The notes beneath the pieces are model-generated. The model searched no databases. It was not told the origin of the DNA and was given only the letters and a program-made list of their open reading frames with translations. This document shows positions 47,401 to 59,185 of a stretch of 64,000 nucleotides of DNA, in pieces. Numbering within the stretch: position 1 is the stretch's first letter; each line of letters starts with the position of its first letter. Origin of the DNA: Escallonia rubra (taxonomy: Eukaryota > Streptophyta > Magnoliopsida > Escalloniales > Escalloniaceae); assembly GCA_033065855.1 (NCBI GenBank), contig JAVXUO010002581.1, positions 310,001 to 374,000 on the forward strand. Direction: 5' to 3'. Both the position numbers and the translations under genes were made by a program.

Positions 47401-50400
47401 GTCAAAAGAGATAAGATGCCTACTTCTTGAAATTTTTAGTCTGTTTGCAACTTTTCCTCCATTACTGGTAATTAAGCTAGCTCTTCCTGGTTCCGGGTGA
47501 AGTTTGTGTATGATTTGTAGGTTATCTACTTAGACATTAGTGAGTTTGCCTACATGGTAATTTCGTAAATGTGTTTCAATTATTCTGAATTTCTATCACA
47601 TACGTTAAACCATGGGGTGTGTGACCTCAGTAGTTACTCTGTACAATAACTCCACGCGTTCAAGCCTTTTTGTCTGAGAATGTGGAAAACATGCTGACAT
47701 TGCAAGGTGACAATTTATATCCTTAATAAATTGCAAGCAGGTGATGCACAAGGTGCAACCTTAAAAACGGGCTTAGGTATGTTATCTAAGGTTCTTAGGC
47801 TCCCCTTAACCTATGTATAGCTGTGGCATTCAACAATATGCATATAGATTGAAGTGCTTACCAATGGCTATCCTGCTTTCCCCCCTAAAAGGGAAATCAC
47901 CTTAAAATTTTAAAATAAACCCGATCCAGTATCTGGTACAACTGTGATAGTTGCTTAGACGCGCTCTCATTCTTGCTAGCATGCCACTATTACATTTCAA
48001 TGTAGAACGGCGGTACAGTGCACAGTTTCCCTGCAAAATTACAGGGTCTGCGCAGGGTTGGAGTAGGCAACCTGTCTTCCACTCTTTGGAGAGGCTGTAC
48101 TGTCTTTATAGTACATGTACCTCAACTCAGTCAAAGCCTTTGGCCCAAACTAGTTGCGTCAGCTGATTTTTTTTTTTTCTTCCTTCCACTCTCCTCTATC
48201 TAAGCGGCTACGGGATAATATAATGTAGTGCATACGACCTGCTATGGGAACTTCTATTTCTTTTTGGATTGCAGAAAACTCAATATCAAGGCTCCCCTGA
48301 GGTAAACTTTTTTTCCTTTGCAGATTCCTGGAAACACAGGATGCATTGCCAGAAGTTGTGCAGCATCAGCTGTCGGCCTACACTTGGTTGAGGTGGGTAC
48401 TCTTAGTCCTAGTTGTGTTCAACTTGGTGTTACCATGCGAAAAGAAGGGCTGTTAATGAACCTATCCTTCCATGGACATTCTTGTGGATCGGCTCATTTA
48501 GGGGCATTCATGTTCGTTCATTATTAAACGCACCGAGCTCGATCTTGAAATTAGAGCTCGTTCAATAAATGAGCCAAGCTTGAAAATGAGCTGGTTGTTT
48601 AGGAACAGTGCCGTTTACCTTATTTTACTATATATTTCTCTAATGGTACATCATCTTCTACGCAAGTATTTTTAATATCAGTATCTCGATTTGCTGAAGT
48701 TTGTACAAAATAAGACTTGAACTTGGGTGAAATTTGAAAAAGACATGGTTAGTTAAGATAAGTGAGCCAAGCTTAGTCATGATAACAAGCCTGCATCCGA
48801 GCTTGAACACGAGCTCAAGCTCTTGAGGTCGGCCCATTTAACTAAATGAGGCGAAACAAGCCATTTACGAGTTCTCATTAAGCTTGACCAACACGAGCTT
48901 GAACATCAATTTTGAGCTCTTCACATAACACGAGCTGAGCCCTAACATGAAACCTAGCCAAGCTATGCTGAACACGAGCACGGCTAACTGAGATGAGTTC
49001 TCGGCTCATTTGTAGCCCTATGTGAAATGATCAATGAGGAATGAGATGATTTTTTTTTCATTCATCAGCTTAGATACTGTTCTAATTTTGGCTATTTCAA
49101 CATCTATTCTTTCTTCAGCCACTAGGGTTTCAGGTTGATGATACAAAACTAAAGCGTGCTGGACTGGACTATTGGCCGTATCCTTCAGAGTTCCTTCGAG
49201 TCAAAGCATATAATCTGCATTCTGTTTATAATACTGATACTAACTTCTAACATAATTTATCAGTCACTACTCCCTTTTATATTATAATATATTTGAACCT
49301 GACATGGATAAGCTGCATGCATTGTGTTTTCTATTGTTTTTTTACTTATTTCATTCTTTCTTTTTTAGAATTTTAATTGTAACTCTTTTAGGTTAAGAAG
49401 ATTTTACCTCTACAATCACAGGCCGCGCATTTGGATTTGTTTACGTCTGTCTTTCATTTATATTTGCCATTCTGCCTTTGTTCATTATAGTCTGCAAATT
49501 AAGGTCCTGAAGTAGCAGTTGCAGCTTTACCTGATGGCTTATCATGCTTAACCCTGCACTTGTTCATATTTGATGTTCTGTAAATATTGAGATCTACTCC
49601 CATTCAAAGAGATGATTTTCTTCGACCATTTATTCTTTATCTTAGATATGTAGTTGTTAAGGTGCATGGCTCGTGGGCAGAGTTTCGGGATTATTTCAGG
49701 CAACAGGTTGGTTTTTTTTAAGGATTTTGGTTAAAAGCCTTCTTCTTTGTTTATTTCTAACTTACAACGTGTGCTTCCTGTACAGAAAGGCGAAAAACGG
49801 TTGCTGGCTTTTACTAAGAGAGGAACACGAATTCACTCAGTAAGCTGTCTATTAATATCTTTCTCTCATTTGGTTCAGGTTTTCATTCTACTTTCATATC
49901 GCAAGAAGGGATACATTGAGAAGCATGTCTATCATTATTGCCTTTCAGCATACGAAATATGCAGATTGTAGTTGCCTACGTGAACTTGCAAAGAATGTGT
50001 TGGGCTTATATGCGATTAATTCCCTCATCGGCATGCTATATGTGTGTGTGTATGTATAAGTTTACATCCACAAGCACGTTCGTATTTCTTGCTTGCTTTT
50101 AAATAACGAGTTTAATCAGATCAAAGGACTAACTATGAATGACACTGCTGGTTAGGCACTACTTGCAAGTGACGGGCTCTTACAAAGTTCATACTTTTTG
50201 GAACTGATTGACATACACGAGTACTAGCACTGTTAAATTATTCTCTGGATCAAATTGGATCCTTGAGATTCTGTTAACTATTATTGCTCTCTTCCTTATC
50301 GCTTGATATTTAAAGGAGAAAGGCGGGTTGGTTTGATGTGAGAGAGACTGTGAGACTCCTGATAGTATTTTCACAGGTTATCCAGTTCCTCTAAACGAAC

Positions 50401-52673
50401 TCAAATGAGCAGAATTTGAGCAGAGTGTGCCACAGGGGTGAGTTTAGTTGGTATTTGTGAAACATATCTAATAAAGTCTCGTTCGTTGGTTAGCTAAGGA
50501 AAGAGTGCTATGTCTAGTCCTTATGGAGACTCGGAGTAATATTCCGAAGAGGAAAAGAAAAGTTTATTATGTATGATTCTCAAGAAGTTCACTAATCATT
50601 TTCAGGTGGGTGTTCCGTGTCATAGGAGTTTGTGTTCATACCGTTCCCCATAGCTTCCTTCACACTTTGGTGCAGTTTATATGTCTGAGTTTTTCGGTCA
50701 AAGAGAAATAAGTATTACATACCGAATCAACCCCAGGGTTTGCCTGCACATTTCATTTAAACCCTGCTTTTAACTTTCTAGCCAACTGAACTCCGACCTA
50801 CTAATTTTTGCAATAGGACCTAACCACCCACTAGCTTTACAACTTGAGATGGAATGTGCCTCATTTTAAGTCACCTAACATGAGGACTACAAAATATTTT
50901 CAACATAACCCCTAGACGCAGAAACATCTAGTTTACATCCCAAACATCTGCCATAACCCAAGGTTCCCACCACCAACACACGAATTCACCACCTCCGCCA
51001 CCAACACAGAAGTCCGCCGCACAAACCACCACCCACTACCTCTACCGCCCTCATTATTCCTTGCACGATGGCGCCTAGATAACTTGTTCTAAATTTAGAT
51101 TTGCAGTGTTGTACATCTCTCTCCGCTGTCCAACACGAGAGCTACTCCAACCATCACTCTTCTTGCTAGTGTCAGCACCATCCATCTACAGATATTTGAC
51201 GTCGAACTCTTCGCCATAAGAGGTGTTCTTTCACCTTGTCATTTTCTGAAACAAATGCCCTGCCGTGAATAATGGTTGCGGACACTTGTGGGTAGCCATT
51301 GTAGCTGGACCTGACCTGTGAATCTCTGCAGGTTTAGGTTGAAGAATTTAACATAAGGTAATGTTAGGAGTTGACTTCAATTTCAACACTTTACCACTGC
51401 AACACCACCATGTTTAAAAAGCACACGCATCGATCCACTCTCCAGATTTGTTAGTGCTGAAGCCAGTGTCCCGTCCACCATCTGTCCGCTTCTCACCCCA
51501 TGTGCAGTGCGTCTAGGTCAAGTGTAGCGGCTTTTCTGCAACCCTATCAGAATTCATGAACTGAAATCTGACATTCTAAAAAACAGGGAAATTGGGTTTT
51601 CAATGATTTGGGTGAGGATCTAGGTTCTGCTACGCTTCAATTCCACGCGTTCGGGGGGGGGGGGGGGGGGGTGGTGATGGTTGGGGCTGCACTTTGGGCA
51701 CTAGTTGACTCAGTGAAAGAGGCTCGTTTATGTATAAGTTGACTCAGTGAAACCCTTTTGCTGGGTTGACCTGAGAACCTTTTTGGTTTTTGGACTGCAA
51801 CAATCTTTTTCAGACTACAGAAGTTTTGAGAATTAAAAATATGCGCATTCTGTTCTAAATTGTCACGCCAGTGGGTAGCAGGGTTCAATTGAAAAAAATT
51901 TCACACATTGTGGCTCCCTTGGCCAAAAAATTTGGGTCAGGGTTTAAGTGAAATGTGCAGGCACCTCTTGGGGTAGATTTGGCATTTAAATCCAAGCAAT
52001 AATCTAGTTCTAATTTGTTAAGTTTCTTGTTTGCTCTAGTGAATCACCTCTGTGGGTCATCCCCGTGATGGTGCAGTCTCTTAGTTTGGTAGTAGCAGAA
52101 GTGTGATCAGCAAGAGTTTGTTAGTTGCTGCTCCTATCTTCCTTGTGTCATATTTTGAGATCATTTCATTATGCGAATTCCCCATTCCAGTGTTGCCGCC
52201 ACACATTAGGGGAGCAACTCTCTTCTCTATGCGTTCATAGCTGAGGGTTGGGGACATAACGGAAACAAGGAAAAAGCAATTCGTTTTTAGTTTCGAGAGC
52301 AGTGTTTGTATTCAAGTTTCTAAACTAGGTTTTCCACTTTACCTGTGTTAATGAAATGGAGTCAGGAACATAAAATTGAATTGTACTTGTGCAGGACTAT
52401 TCCTACAGAAGAGGTGATTGGCTTGTTTTCGGCTCAGAAACTAGTGGACTGCCACCTGAAGCCCTGCTTGATTGTAAGAACGAACCATTTGGTGGTGGTA
52501 CAGTTCGAATTCCAATGGTTGAAACTTATGTAAGATGTCTGAACTTATCTGTGAGTGTTGGAATTGCTTTGTATGAAGCTTCTAGGCAGCTAGACTACGA
52601 GCAGCTTCAAACTCCATCTGAACCTGATGACAGTAGTCAAAAATCATTTATTGTTGAAGATGTTTTTGCTTAA
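44488..52673 (+). CDS. TrmL/SpoU-type tRNA 2'-O-methyltransferase, organellar
   Basis: Exons: 44488-44650, 45131-45231, 48324-48392, 49119-49177, 49646-49706, 49786-49839, 52395-52673; 786 nt, 261 aa. Residues 1-54 are Ser/Arg/Phe-rich and look like an organelle transit peptide. The SPOUT fold follows: ILQVVLVSPQIPGNTGCIAR, PLGFQVDDTKLKRAGLDYWP, RLLAFTKRGTRIHS, FGSETSGLP at 181-189, RIPMVETYVRCLNLSVSVGI at 207-226, YEASRQL. These align with the knot and AdoMet motifs of bacterial TrmL, which 2'-O-methylates the wobble base of tRNA-Leu. A plastid or mitochondrial role on tRNA is inferred; Arabidopsis has a counterpart (At4g38020). The exon 1 donor was fixed by phase (CTGT|GTATGA). Introns 2 and 6 are long (3.1 and 2.6 kb), and the introns carry transposons. 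Confidence 0.9.
45232..48323 (+). other. TrmL-like intron 2 (3.1 kb)
   Basis: No coding fragment recognised. A ~45-bp diverged tandem repeat (TTAGGCTTAGTA.CTGTT..GGACAAAAAAGCC) lies at about 46790 and 46836. Small frames such as 45677-45961 match no family. Confidence 0.5.
48444..49021. mobile_element. Non-autonomous hAT element, 578 bp, in TrmL-like intron 3
   Basis: Left end (GA)AGGGCTGTTAATGAACC; reverse complement of the right end TAGGGCTACAAATGAGCC. The flanks TGCGAAAA and TGTGAAAT agree at 6 of 8. The subterminal regions are rich in GAGCTCG, GCTCATT and AGCTTGA motifs in both orientations, a known plant hAT style (element starts like CAGGGCTGCAAACGAGCC). No transposase; old, judged by the imperfect duplication. 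Confidence 0.68.
50722..51982. mobile_element. Mutator-like TIR element, 1.26 kb, in TrmL-like intron 6
   Basis: Inverted ends of about 45 bp. Left: CCGAATCAACCCCAGGG...TGCCTGCACATTTCATTTAA. Reverse complement of the right: CCAAATCTACCCCAAGAGG.TGCCTGCACATTTCACTTAA. No clear 9-bp duplication. A pure poly-G run of about 22 lies at 51654-51671 and beyond, and GTTGACTCAGTGAAA occurs twice. No transposase frame. Confidence 0.6.
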
Positions 52674-55600
52674 ATCGGTCCTATTAAATCTATATAGCCA
52701 TTGGATGCTAACTTAACTTAAAAGAACAGTCATTAACAATTCAACATCAGATTGTGGATTCTCGATGAACAGTCAACTTTACAGGCATGGACCGCATCTT
52801 TTTTATTTTCACACAGCACTTAACTCTATTTTTATCTGAACATTTTAGGTCAGTAGGTATGCATGGCCAGAGTCGATATTTAAGCCCAAACCCGTGATGC
52901 ATCAGGGTGCTTATGGCTTAAACAACAATTGAAAGACCAATTTGCAAACCACTATATGATGCCAGAATGTGATGGTTTTTGAGTAATCTGGCACTTCATA
53001 TATTTTGGATGTGCGGTAGAATAGAGTTAAATAGGGATTTACTGGCAGATGAGCCACCAAGAATGATGGGCCTCCAACACCTGTGCACTTTTAATAACTC
53101 GATTGTGGCTACACCGTGAGCCCGTCTATTTGAATGAAAAGTCCAGAGACAGTGCTGTTATAGTAGGGGTGCCGTTTTAAGAGAGTCACTAGTAGACTTT
53201 AAGTGACAAGAGCTCAAAATTCGTAGCTACTGTCTTTCTCTTAGGGACAAACAACACTTACTATTATTTATCTCACAACAGCAGGAGATCTAGAATGTAC
53301 CAAAAATGAAAAAGCGACAGTCAAGAATTTTCTGGCTTTTGGATACTCCGACAAGATATTTTGCTGTAAGAACGTTGTACTCTCAGGACTTGTACACTCT
53401 GATGATGCATCACCAGGTGGGACATGGTTTTGTCGATAAGAACGAAAATTCTAAGCTGGTTGGTTTCACTATGCTCAAGAGGAGCCAAATTTGAGGCAGC
53501 ATATATATAGCTAAGCTGAACTAAACATTCATGAACTTGAACAGCCTTACAGGTCATCAGGGCTGGCTTGCAATGGACCATCCCCATCTTGCCTTGGTTT
53601 GAAAGGGTCCTGGGTGCTTGTCCATTGTTAGCATCAATGATTTGTTGTGGGGGAGCTTACAGATATAGGTCAATGCCTCGTCCAAGTAGGCGGCACTATC
53701 TTGGCTACCAGCTTCGGCTACAAGTTTAAGGCAAGTGCCATTTAGATAAGAACATGGGCCATGGTTTGTTCTAAAGGGGTTCTGATTCGAGCTCATAGCT
53801 AGCAAGCTCCTCTCTTCTAGTATGTCTGGTGCACTCTAAAAGCACAGACATATAGGGCCTTGCCACTCTGGATGGTTTTCATCTCATGGAGATCCATTGA
53901 TTACTAACATTTTCGTCTTGGTATGTCTCTAAATATGAGACATTTTTTTTTAATGTTGGGGCTTATCGTATTTACCCTTACCCTGAATGTTTAGACACAA
54001 GAAAAGAATTATGTTACACAGAAAGCAATAGAATTTTAAGACGGTACTGGTTTTTAGAATTCAGAAGGTGCAGTCCTGCGTCCCCCTTCCCCCTTCGTCT
54101 GAAGGGTGGGCAAAGCAATATGGATAGCCCTCTGGGTAATTCATAGCATTCCAATCGGGATAAAGGCAGGATCGAATCCTAGAATCCTAGATCTTTAGTA
54201 CGACTTTTGCCAGAGTGCTTCTGGTAAGTGATTAAGCTGTTCTTTTTTCGAGTCTTGATCAAGTCCACAGACAAGAGAGGGACGAGGAAACTAGAACTAC
54301 CAATGCTAAACTTTCTTTCGCCATAATGATCCAAGGACCTTTGCAAAGTACTCTCTGCATACCAAGACTAAGATCACTATTTTACCTTTAAACCTGGACT
54401 CTAGATTGGGGATAGGAAGTGATAGCTAAATTTTGCAATCGGCTTGATATCCTACATAAACTCGTAGTACTAAATGTTGATTAAAGCCACCAAGTTGGTG
54501 TCTAATCCCGATCAACTGGTTTGTGTTAAATGGAATCCCAAATCCTTCTCTGTGATATGGTTTCCCTTCAGCCATTTTTCAGTTTGCACACGTTGGTTCA
54601 ATATAAAGCTTAAATCTCGGATTTTCTCCGAAATCATCCCTTCCTGTTGTTTGTGTAGGAATGTGGTTAATGTGGAATGTGACTATTTTTCAAGCTTCCA
54701 TAGTGTATCTCAATAATCATTTAAAGAACTCTAGTAGACCCATGATCTCTTAGTCAAGTATAGTCCAAAACAAGCTTGCGGTTTTCATGATCTTCTTTGA
54801 TTGAAGATCTAGCTAGACCCACTGAAATTCCGCGAATTGTTTGGGTTAAAGGGTCACATTCTCTTTGGAACTAGATTGTGATGGTTGCTCTCGGAATTCT
54901 GGTTAGTGTTGGGGGTGGAACTTTTCGTAATGCTCTTGGATCAGTTATTTAGCTTACTGTGTCTCGTATGGACCTTAGCTCTAAGAGATGGCTTACTCTT
55001 GTGTCCTTAGAACAGACTTCAGCTGGACCTGGAGCATGGCTTATGTGATTAGAAAATATGCAAGATCGCTACGACAGTCTCGTGGCCGGTCATAGTTTCA
55101 AGGAAGCAAATGCCCCAGCTGACTAATTCCTTCCCTCTCTCGCTTGTAATTGCACCTTTAAAGTATCTCAACTGCTAACAGTTGCTGGTCAGTGACCCAT
55201 TTCTGCACTAGTACCTGCTGCTAATTCTCTGAGCTGATTATCATATAAAGATTGAGGTCTATATCATGAGATAAGGTCTTCACTCAAGCTTCTATATGGT
55301 CCCTCTGAACTCTAGGGTATGGCTCCGAGCTTGCATATGCAGCCATGAAGTAATGATCATTAGATAGCTACACGTGAAAAGATATTAGGAAGCAATGGGG
55401 CACTACCCTCCACGCACATTCAGTCAGTTTGATCCCTCCATCTTACAAAACAGTGGTAGGCAGAATCAGCTTTGTACATTTGCAGATGCAGTGAGAAGGG
55501 CCTGAACCACATAGCCTTCCAAGTACATTTTGCTTTTAGTTTCAATATTCACTCCAAGTTGCTGTGGTCCTAGTCTATAGGAGGAACCCCGTATCCACAT

Positions 55601-56412
55601 ACAACCATATTATGGGGTAATCCACGCCGAAGTTTTGCACTTTTAGCCACAATTGGTTGCACGTTCAGTCCATTTCTTTCATCCTCGACATTTAGGAGCG
55701 AGTCTCTTGGACAAAAGACGTTCGGGACTCGTTGAAAAGATTATGCGATCAAGCCATTCATTTAAGTTGCGGTGTGTTCGATGAACACAGTCTATAGAAA
55801 ATGCTGAAATTTTCTAGTTTCCGCTACTAGACGTGGATCGCTCCGACCTTGCATCCTATTCTTAGTCACTTTTAAACATTGTGACACATACATCCATGAT
55901 TATAACTAGTTAGTCACAAGAATGTGGGTTGAAACTACTGGTCAAAATGATTGTTCTAACTGGCAATGAATGTAAGTGTGCAACACAAATGCATGCATGA
56001 AATAAATAGAGATGGTGTGTGTGGTGCAATGGTGGGTGATCAGAAGAGAAAAAGACAGGGGTGGTGGGGTGGGGTGGGTAGGGTTGAAGATGAGGAGGAG
56101 CACGTGGGGAAGGATAAGGCTGCCATTATGTTGACCGATCACGTTGTGTCGAGGTAGGGATAAATGGTGTCTGGGCTTCTTGGCGATGCCTTCTCCCTGC
56201 GTGGCCGACAGCAAAATAATTCATTTGCCTATTCGGCTGGACACTCATATGAGGATTGACCCACTTTCTTCCCTTTTCTTTATTCTTTTTGGGGCTTTTT
56301 CGGCCATAAGCGTCCAGGAAAAGAACAACCAAAGAACATGAAAAATTGCAAAGAAAATGACTGGACAAAGCGTATAGAAGTTGCGAGAGCAAAAACGAGA
56401 GTGCGCTATTAG
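52674..56412. other. 3.7 kb without a recognised gene
   Basis: TrmL-like 3' UTR, then intergenic DNA. The minus-strand frame at 53557-53805 looks slightly protein-like (NHGPCSYLNGTCLKLVAEAG) but has no family match or splice support. No element with defined ends was found. Confidence 0.4.
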
Positions 56413-56672
56413 ACTTGTAGAACTAAAGCCTTCACATAATTTTTTTATGAATGGGATCCCTCTCGTTGGATACTGATGTTGTGATTCTGTGTCGCATGTT
56501 TGACAAGCATTTGTTCTTTGTTCTTCGCTTTAGCGCTTTTTTTGTTCCGTTTAAGTAGAACTAAGGCCCACACGTAAATTTTATGAACGAATCCATATTA
56601 CATAATAATGTGGTGATTAGGTGACATATGTTTGCCAAGCGTTTGACTCTTTGTTTCTTATTATCTTTTCAT
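56413..56672. repeat. Diverged ~120-bp tandem duplication
   Basis: Two copies (about 56413-56535 and 56550-56672) share, in order, GTAGAACTAA.GCC, CACRTAA.TTTT, ATGAA.G.ATCC, GTG.TGA.T..GTG, CATATGTTTG/GCATGTTTGACAAGC and TTTG.CTCTTTGTT. The copies are well diverged. Confidence 0.6.
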
Positions 56673-56879
56673 GTTTATTTGTTTTGATAATTCCTTCGTA
56701 TAATAAGGAAATTGCACATTAAAATTCATTAGCCGAAGGAAGGTAAAACAGAATAATAATGTACCATATATGAATTTTCTGTTAAGTGAAAAAGTCACAA
56801 TACATACATAGATTTGAAACAAATGTATGATGCACAAGATGTAATGCATTTAGAAGTTTACTTTTTATGTGTTACATAC

Positions 56880-57419
56880 TGTTAGGATTATTTTATTTAT
56901 CTTGACCTCATAATCAAGACCATTAAAATCTTACAATAGCATAACATAAGAACAATCGGGTTTTAAATTCATCGAAATCGAAGAAAGCTATAGATTACCA
57001 AGAGTTTTATTCCGATGATGAAAGAACTCAAAGATGCGGAAGCGAACGTATCCCATTTGATATTGATCTTCACTACTCTTCTCTATTCTTGACGATGGAT
57101 TAGAGTTGTGTATTTTTCATTAGTCTAGAAGGCAAAAGAGTAGCTAAACATTATGATACCCTAACCTCCAAGAAAAAGAGATATTTATATAGAGAGTAGT
57201 GGGATGAATCCTAAGCTTGTCAAATCTCAACCGTCCTAAAGTTAAGAGATTATGGTCTATAAGCCTCTTATACACAATAAATCCTCAGTGTATTGGCTGA
57301 TAATAGGCTCATAATGTTATTTAACCAATTTAATTTTTTAATGTCCAAGTCAAATAAATAGTCAACATCAATATGACCTGTTAGGCCACCTAATTGGATT
57401 TGACCGATCAAATCCAACA
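56880..57419 (-). mobile_element. Solo LTR, copia-like fossil
   Basis: A 540-bp unit has TGTTGGATTT at its 5' end and AATCCTAACA at its 3' end (read on the minus strand). It is flanked by the perfect 5-bp duplication CATAC (56875-56879 and 57420-57424). A TATA box CTCTATATAAATA lies mid-element on the minus strand. No internal domain is present, so this is a lone LTR left by recombination between the two LTRs of a full element. Copia assignment rests on length, ends and style. The intact duplication argues for moderate age. Confidence 0.82.
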
Positions 57420-57543
57420 CATACGTGTTGGGCAATTTTGTTTTGCACTCAAGAAAACTTTCAAAACACTGTTTGTGTCGCGTGTTCAATAATGAAAAAT
57501 AACATTGTCCGACAAAGTATTGATCTTAGTCAAAAAATCTATA

Positions 57544-58727
57544 GGACTAATTACACTTATATCCCTGAGGTTAGGGTATAATTACAGGTAAGGACAATAG
57601 TTTGGACAAATTATACTTATGTCCGTTGACCAGACGGAATACGAAAATACTTAACGATTTTGATAAAAAAACCTAATTGCCCCTGAAATGCCATTCATTC
57701 CTCTCTGAAAATTTCTATGTTCTTTTATCTTTTTTCTCTCTCCCCCCCCCCTCTCTCTCCCCTCGACACAAGCATGGTCTGATACCAAATTAGGGCTCGC
57801 CGTTCCTTTTCTGCGGCGCCGTGACTTTGGCCTGGCCCTCGGCGGTGCTGTCGGTGGGCAAATGGAGTTGACAGCGGCAGATTATACCCACCCCGTCATC
57901 ATCTCCTCTCTTCTAAAAAGCGCCTTTTACGGTGCGTCACGTCCACCGCGGGTGCGGCGCCGCTGCCAGCTGCCTTCTCCCGGGCCTCCTGCGGGACCAA
58001 GGACCAGAGGCGTTCGACGTTGAAGATGGGGCAGTGGAACTTGTTGCGGAGGCGGTGGAAGTAGCGCATGCCGACCTTGCCGAAGTAGCCCAGATGGTAC
58101 TTGTCGAAGAGGATGCGGTGATGGTGCATACCATCGGTGTTTCCCCGCTCGCCGAGATGCTTCAGATCGAGACTTCAAATCGAAGACGACCGCAAAGGGG
58201 GCTGCTGGCGTGTGGGGGAGCATTTCAGATTGAGACTTTAGAAAAATTAGAAATTTAATTTGCAGATTTAGAAAAATTAAGGTCGTGAACCCTAATTTTC
58301 AAATTAAGAACATTTTGAAACCCTAATGTGTAGATTGAGATAACTTAGGGTTTTGACACCCTAATTTGCAAATTGAGAACATTTTGAAACCCTATTTTGC
58401 AAATTGAGATTGAAATAAATTAGGGTTTTGAAACCGATTTAGAAAAATTGATGAAAAGACTGCAGAGATTGGGAAGAAATCAAAACCCTGATCTTTAAAT
58501 TAAAGTTTAAAATTTTATTCAGTATATACAGTACAAATGTAGTATTGTCATTTTAAAAATACGTATTGGTGACATCATAAAAAAGTACACTTTTTTGACG
58601 GAACCCTGACGGATGGACACGGCTGAAACATTTTAAAAGTTTTTGGTCACGGTATGTTACATTTTGAAACTTATTGTCCTTGACTGTAATTATATCCTAA
58701 CCTCAGAGACACTGCTGTAATTAGCCC
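57544..58727. mobile_element. Pack-MULE carrying an RPL27a fragment
   Basis: The element has 1184 bp with inverted ends about 85 bp long. Left: GGACTAATTACACTTATATC, then CCTGAGGTTAGG and TATAATTACAG..AAGGACAATA. Reverse complement of the right: GGGCTAATTACAG..., TCTGAGGTTAGG, TATAATTACAGTCAAGGACA. It is flanked by a perfect 9-bp duplication AAATCTATA (57535-57543, 58728-58736), as expected for Mutator. The core (57760-58230) is GC-rich and includes a piece of ribosomal protein L27a. An AT-rich stretch of imperfect ~60-bp repeats (AACCCTAAT...AAATTGAGA) follows at 58260-58440. No transposase. Confidence 0.88.
57899..58150 (-). pseudogene. Captured fragment of 60S ribosomal protein L27a
   Basis: The minus-strand frame reads [20 protein letters not shown], then [20 protein letters not shown], then [13 protein letters not shown]. 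It matches roughly residues 38-90 of the 146-aa plant RPL27a (uL15 family) with few changes. After VDVTH the match is lost, and the frame stays open for 76 codons. Upstream it degrades after GN(T)DG. Both ends of the gene are missing, so it cannot make a ribosomal protein. It lies wholly within the MULE ends. Confidence 0.88.
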
Positions 58728-58736
58728 AAATCTATA

Positions 58737-58923
58737 GGATCAGGATAACCTGTTGTTACAGCAGGGGTGTTGTCCCCATTGTTATGAGAGAGGGAAGAGA
58801 GAGAGAGTGAAGAGAGAAGGGGGGATGCAAACTATGGTTACCCTCTCTCTCTCTTCCCTCTCTCACAACAATGGGGACAACACCCCTGCTGTAACCTATG
58901 GTTACAGTAGAGGATCCTGATCC
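58737..58923. mobile_element. Foldback element of 187 bp with 9-bp duplication
   Basis: Nearly the whole element is one inverted repeat. It begins GGATCAGGAT and ends ATCCTGATCC; both arms carry TTACAGCAGGGGTGTTGTCC, then CCATTGTT.TGAGAGAGGGAA, then GAGAGAGAG. The right arm has about 14 extra bases near its tip. It is flanked by AAATCTATA at 58728-58736 and 58924-58932, the same 9-mer that flanks the Pack-MULE. The 9-bp duplication suggests Mutator mobilisation. Confidence 0.82.
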
Positions 58924-59185
58924 AAATCTATACTACCTATAAAAGTGTGAATCTTGTCAACCACTCCAATAACAATTCTACCCTTTCATAAATACTATTA
59001 TTAATTATTAATTTTGTAATCATTTTCGATTTCCCCCTCCGTTAGTTATTTCAATGGCAACCCTACCCTTCCCTAATTAGTTTTTTTGTAATGCGCTTAA
59101 TGAACATTAGGTCATACATTTAATCTAAACCTACATTTACACATTGCGAAGCAAAATGTGTGGTTGCAAAAACTATATATATATT

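Noticed and set aside
53557-53805. 82-aa minus-strand frame containing LNGTCLKLVAEAGSQDSAAY
   Set aside because: Protein-like composition only; no recognised family and no splice context.
54168-54190. Second B-box-like motif GGATCGAATCC
   Set aside because: No A box or tail at the right distance; neither tRNA nor SINE supported.
57932-58258. Plus-strand 108-aa frame
   Set aside because: It is the antisense shadow of the captured RPL27a fragment.
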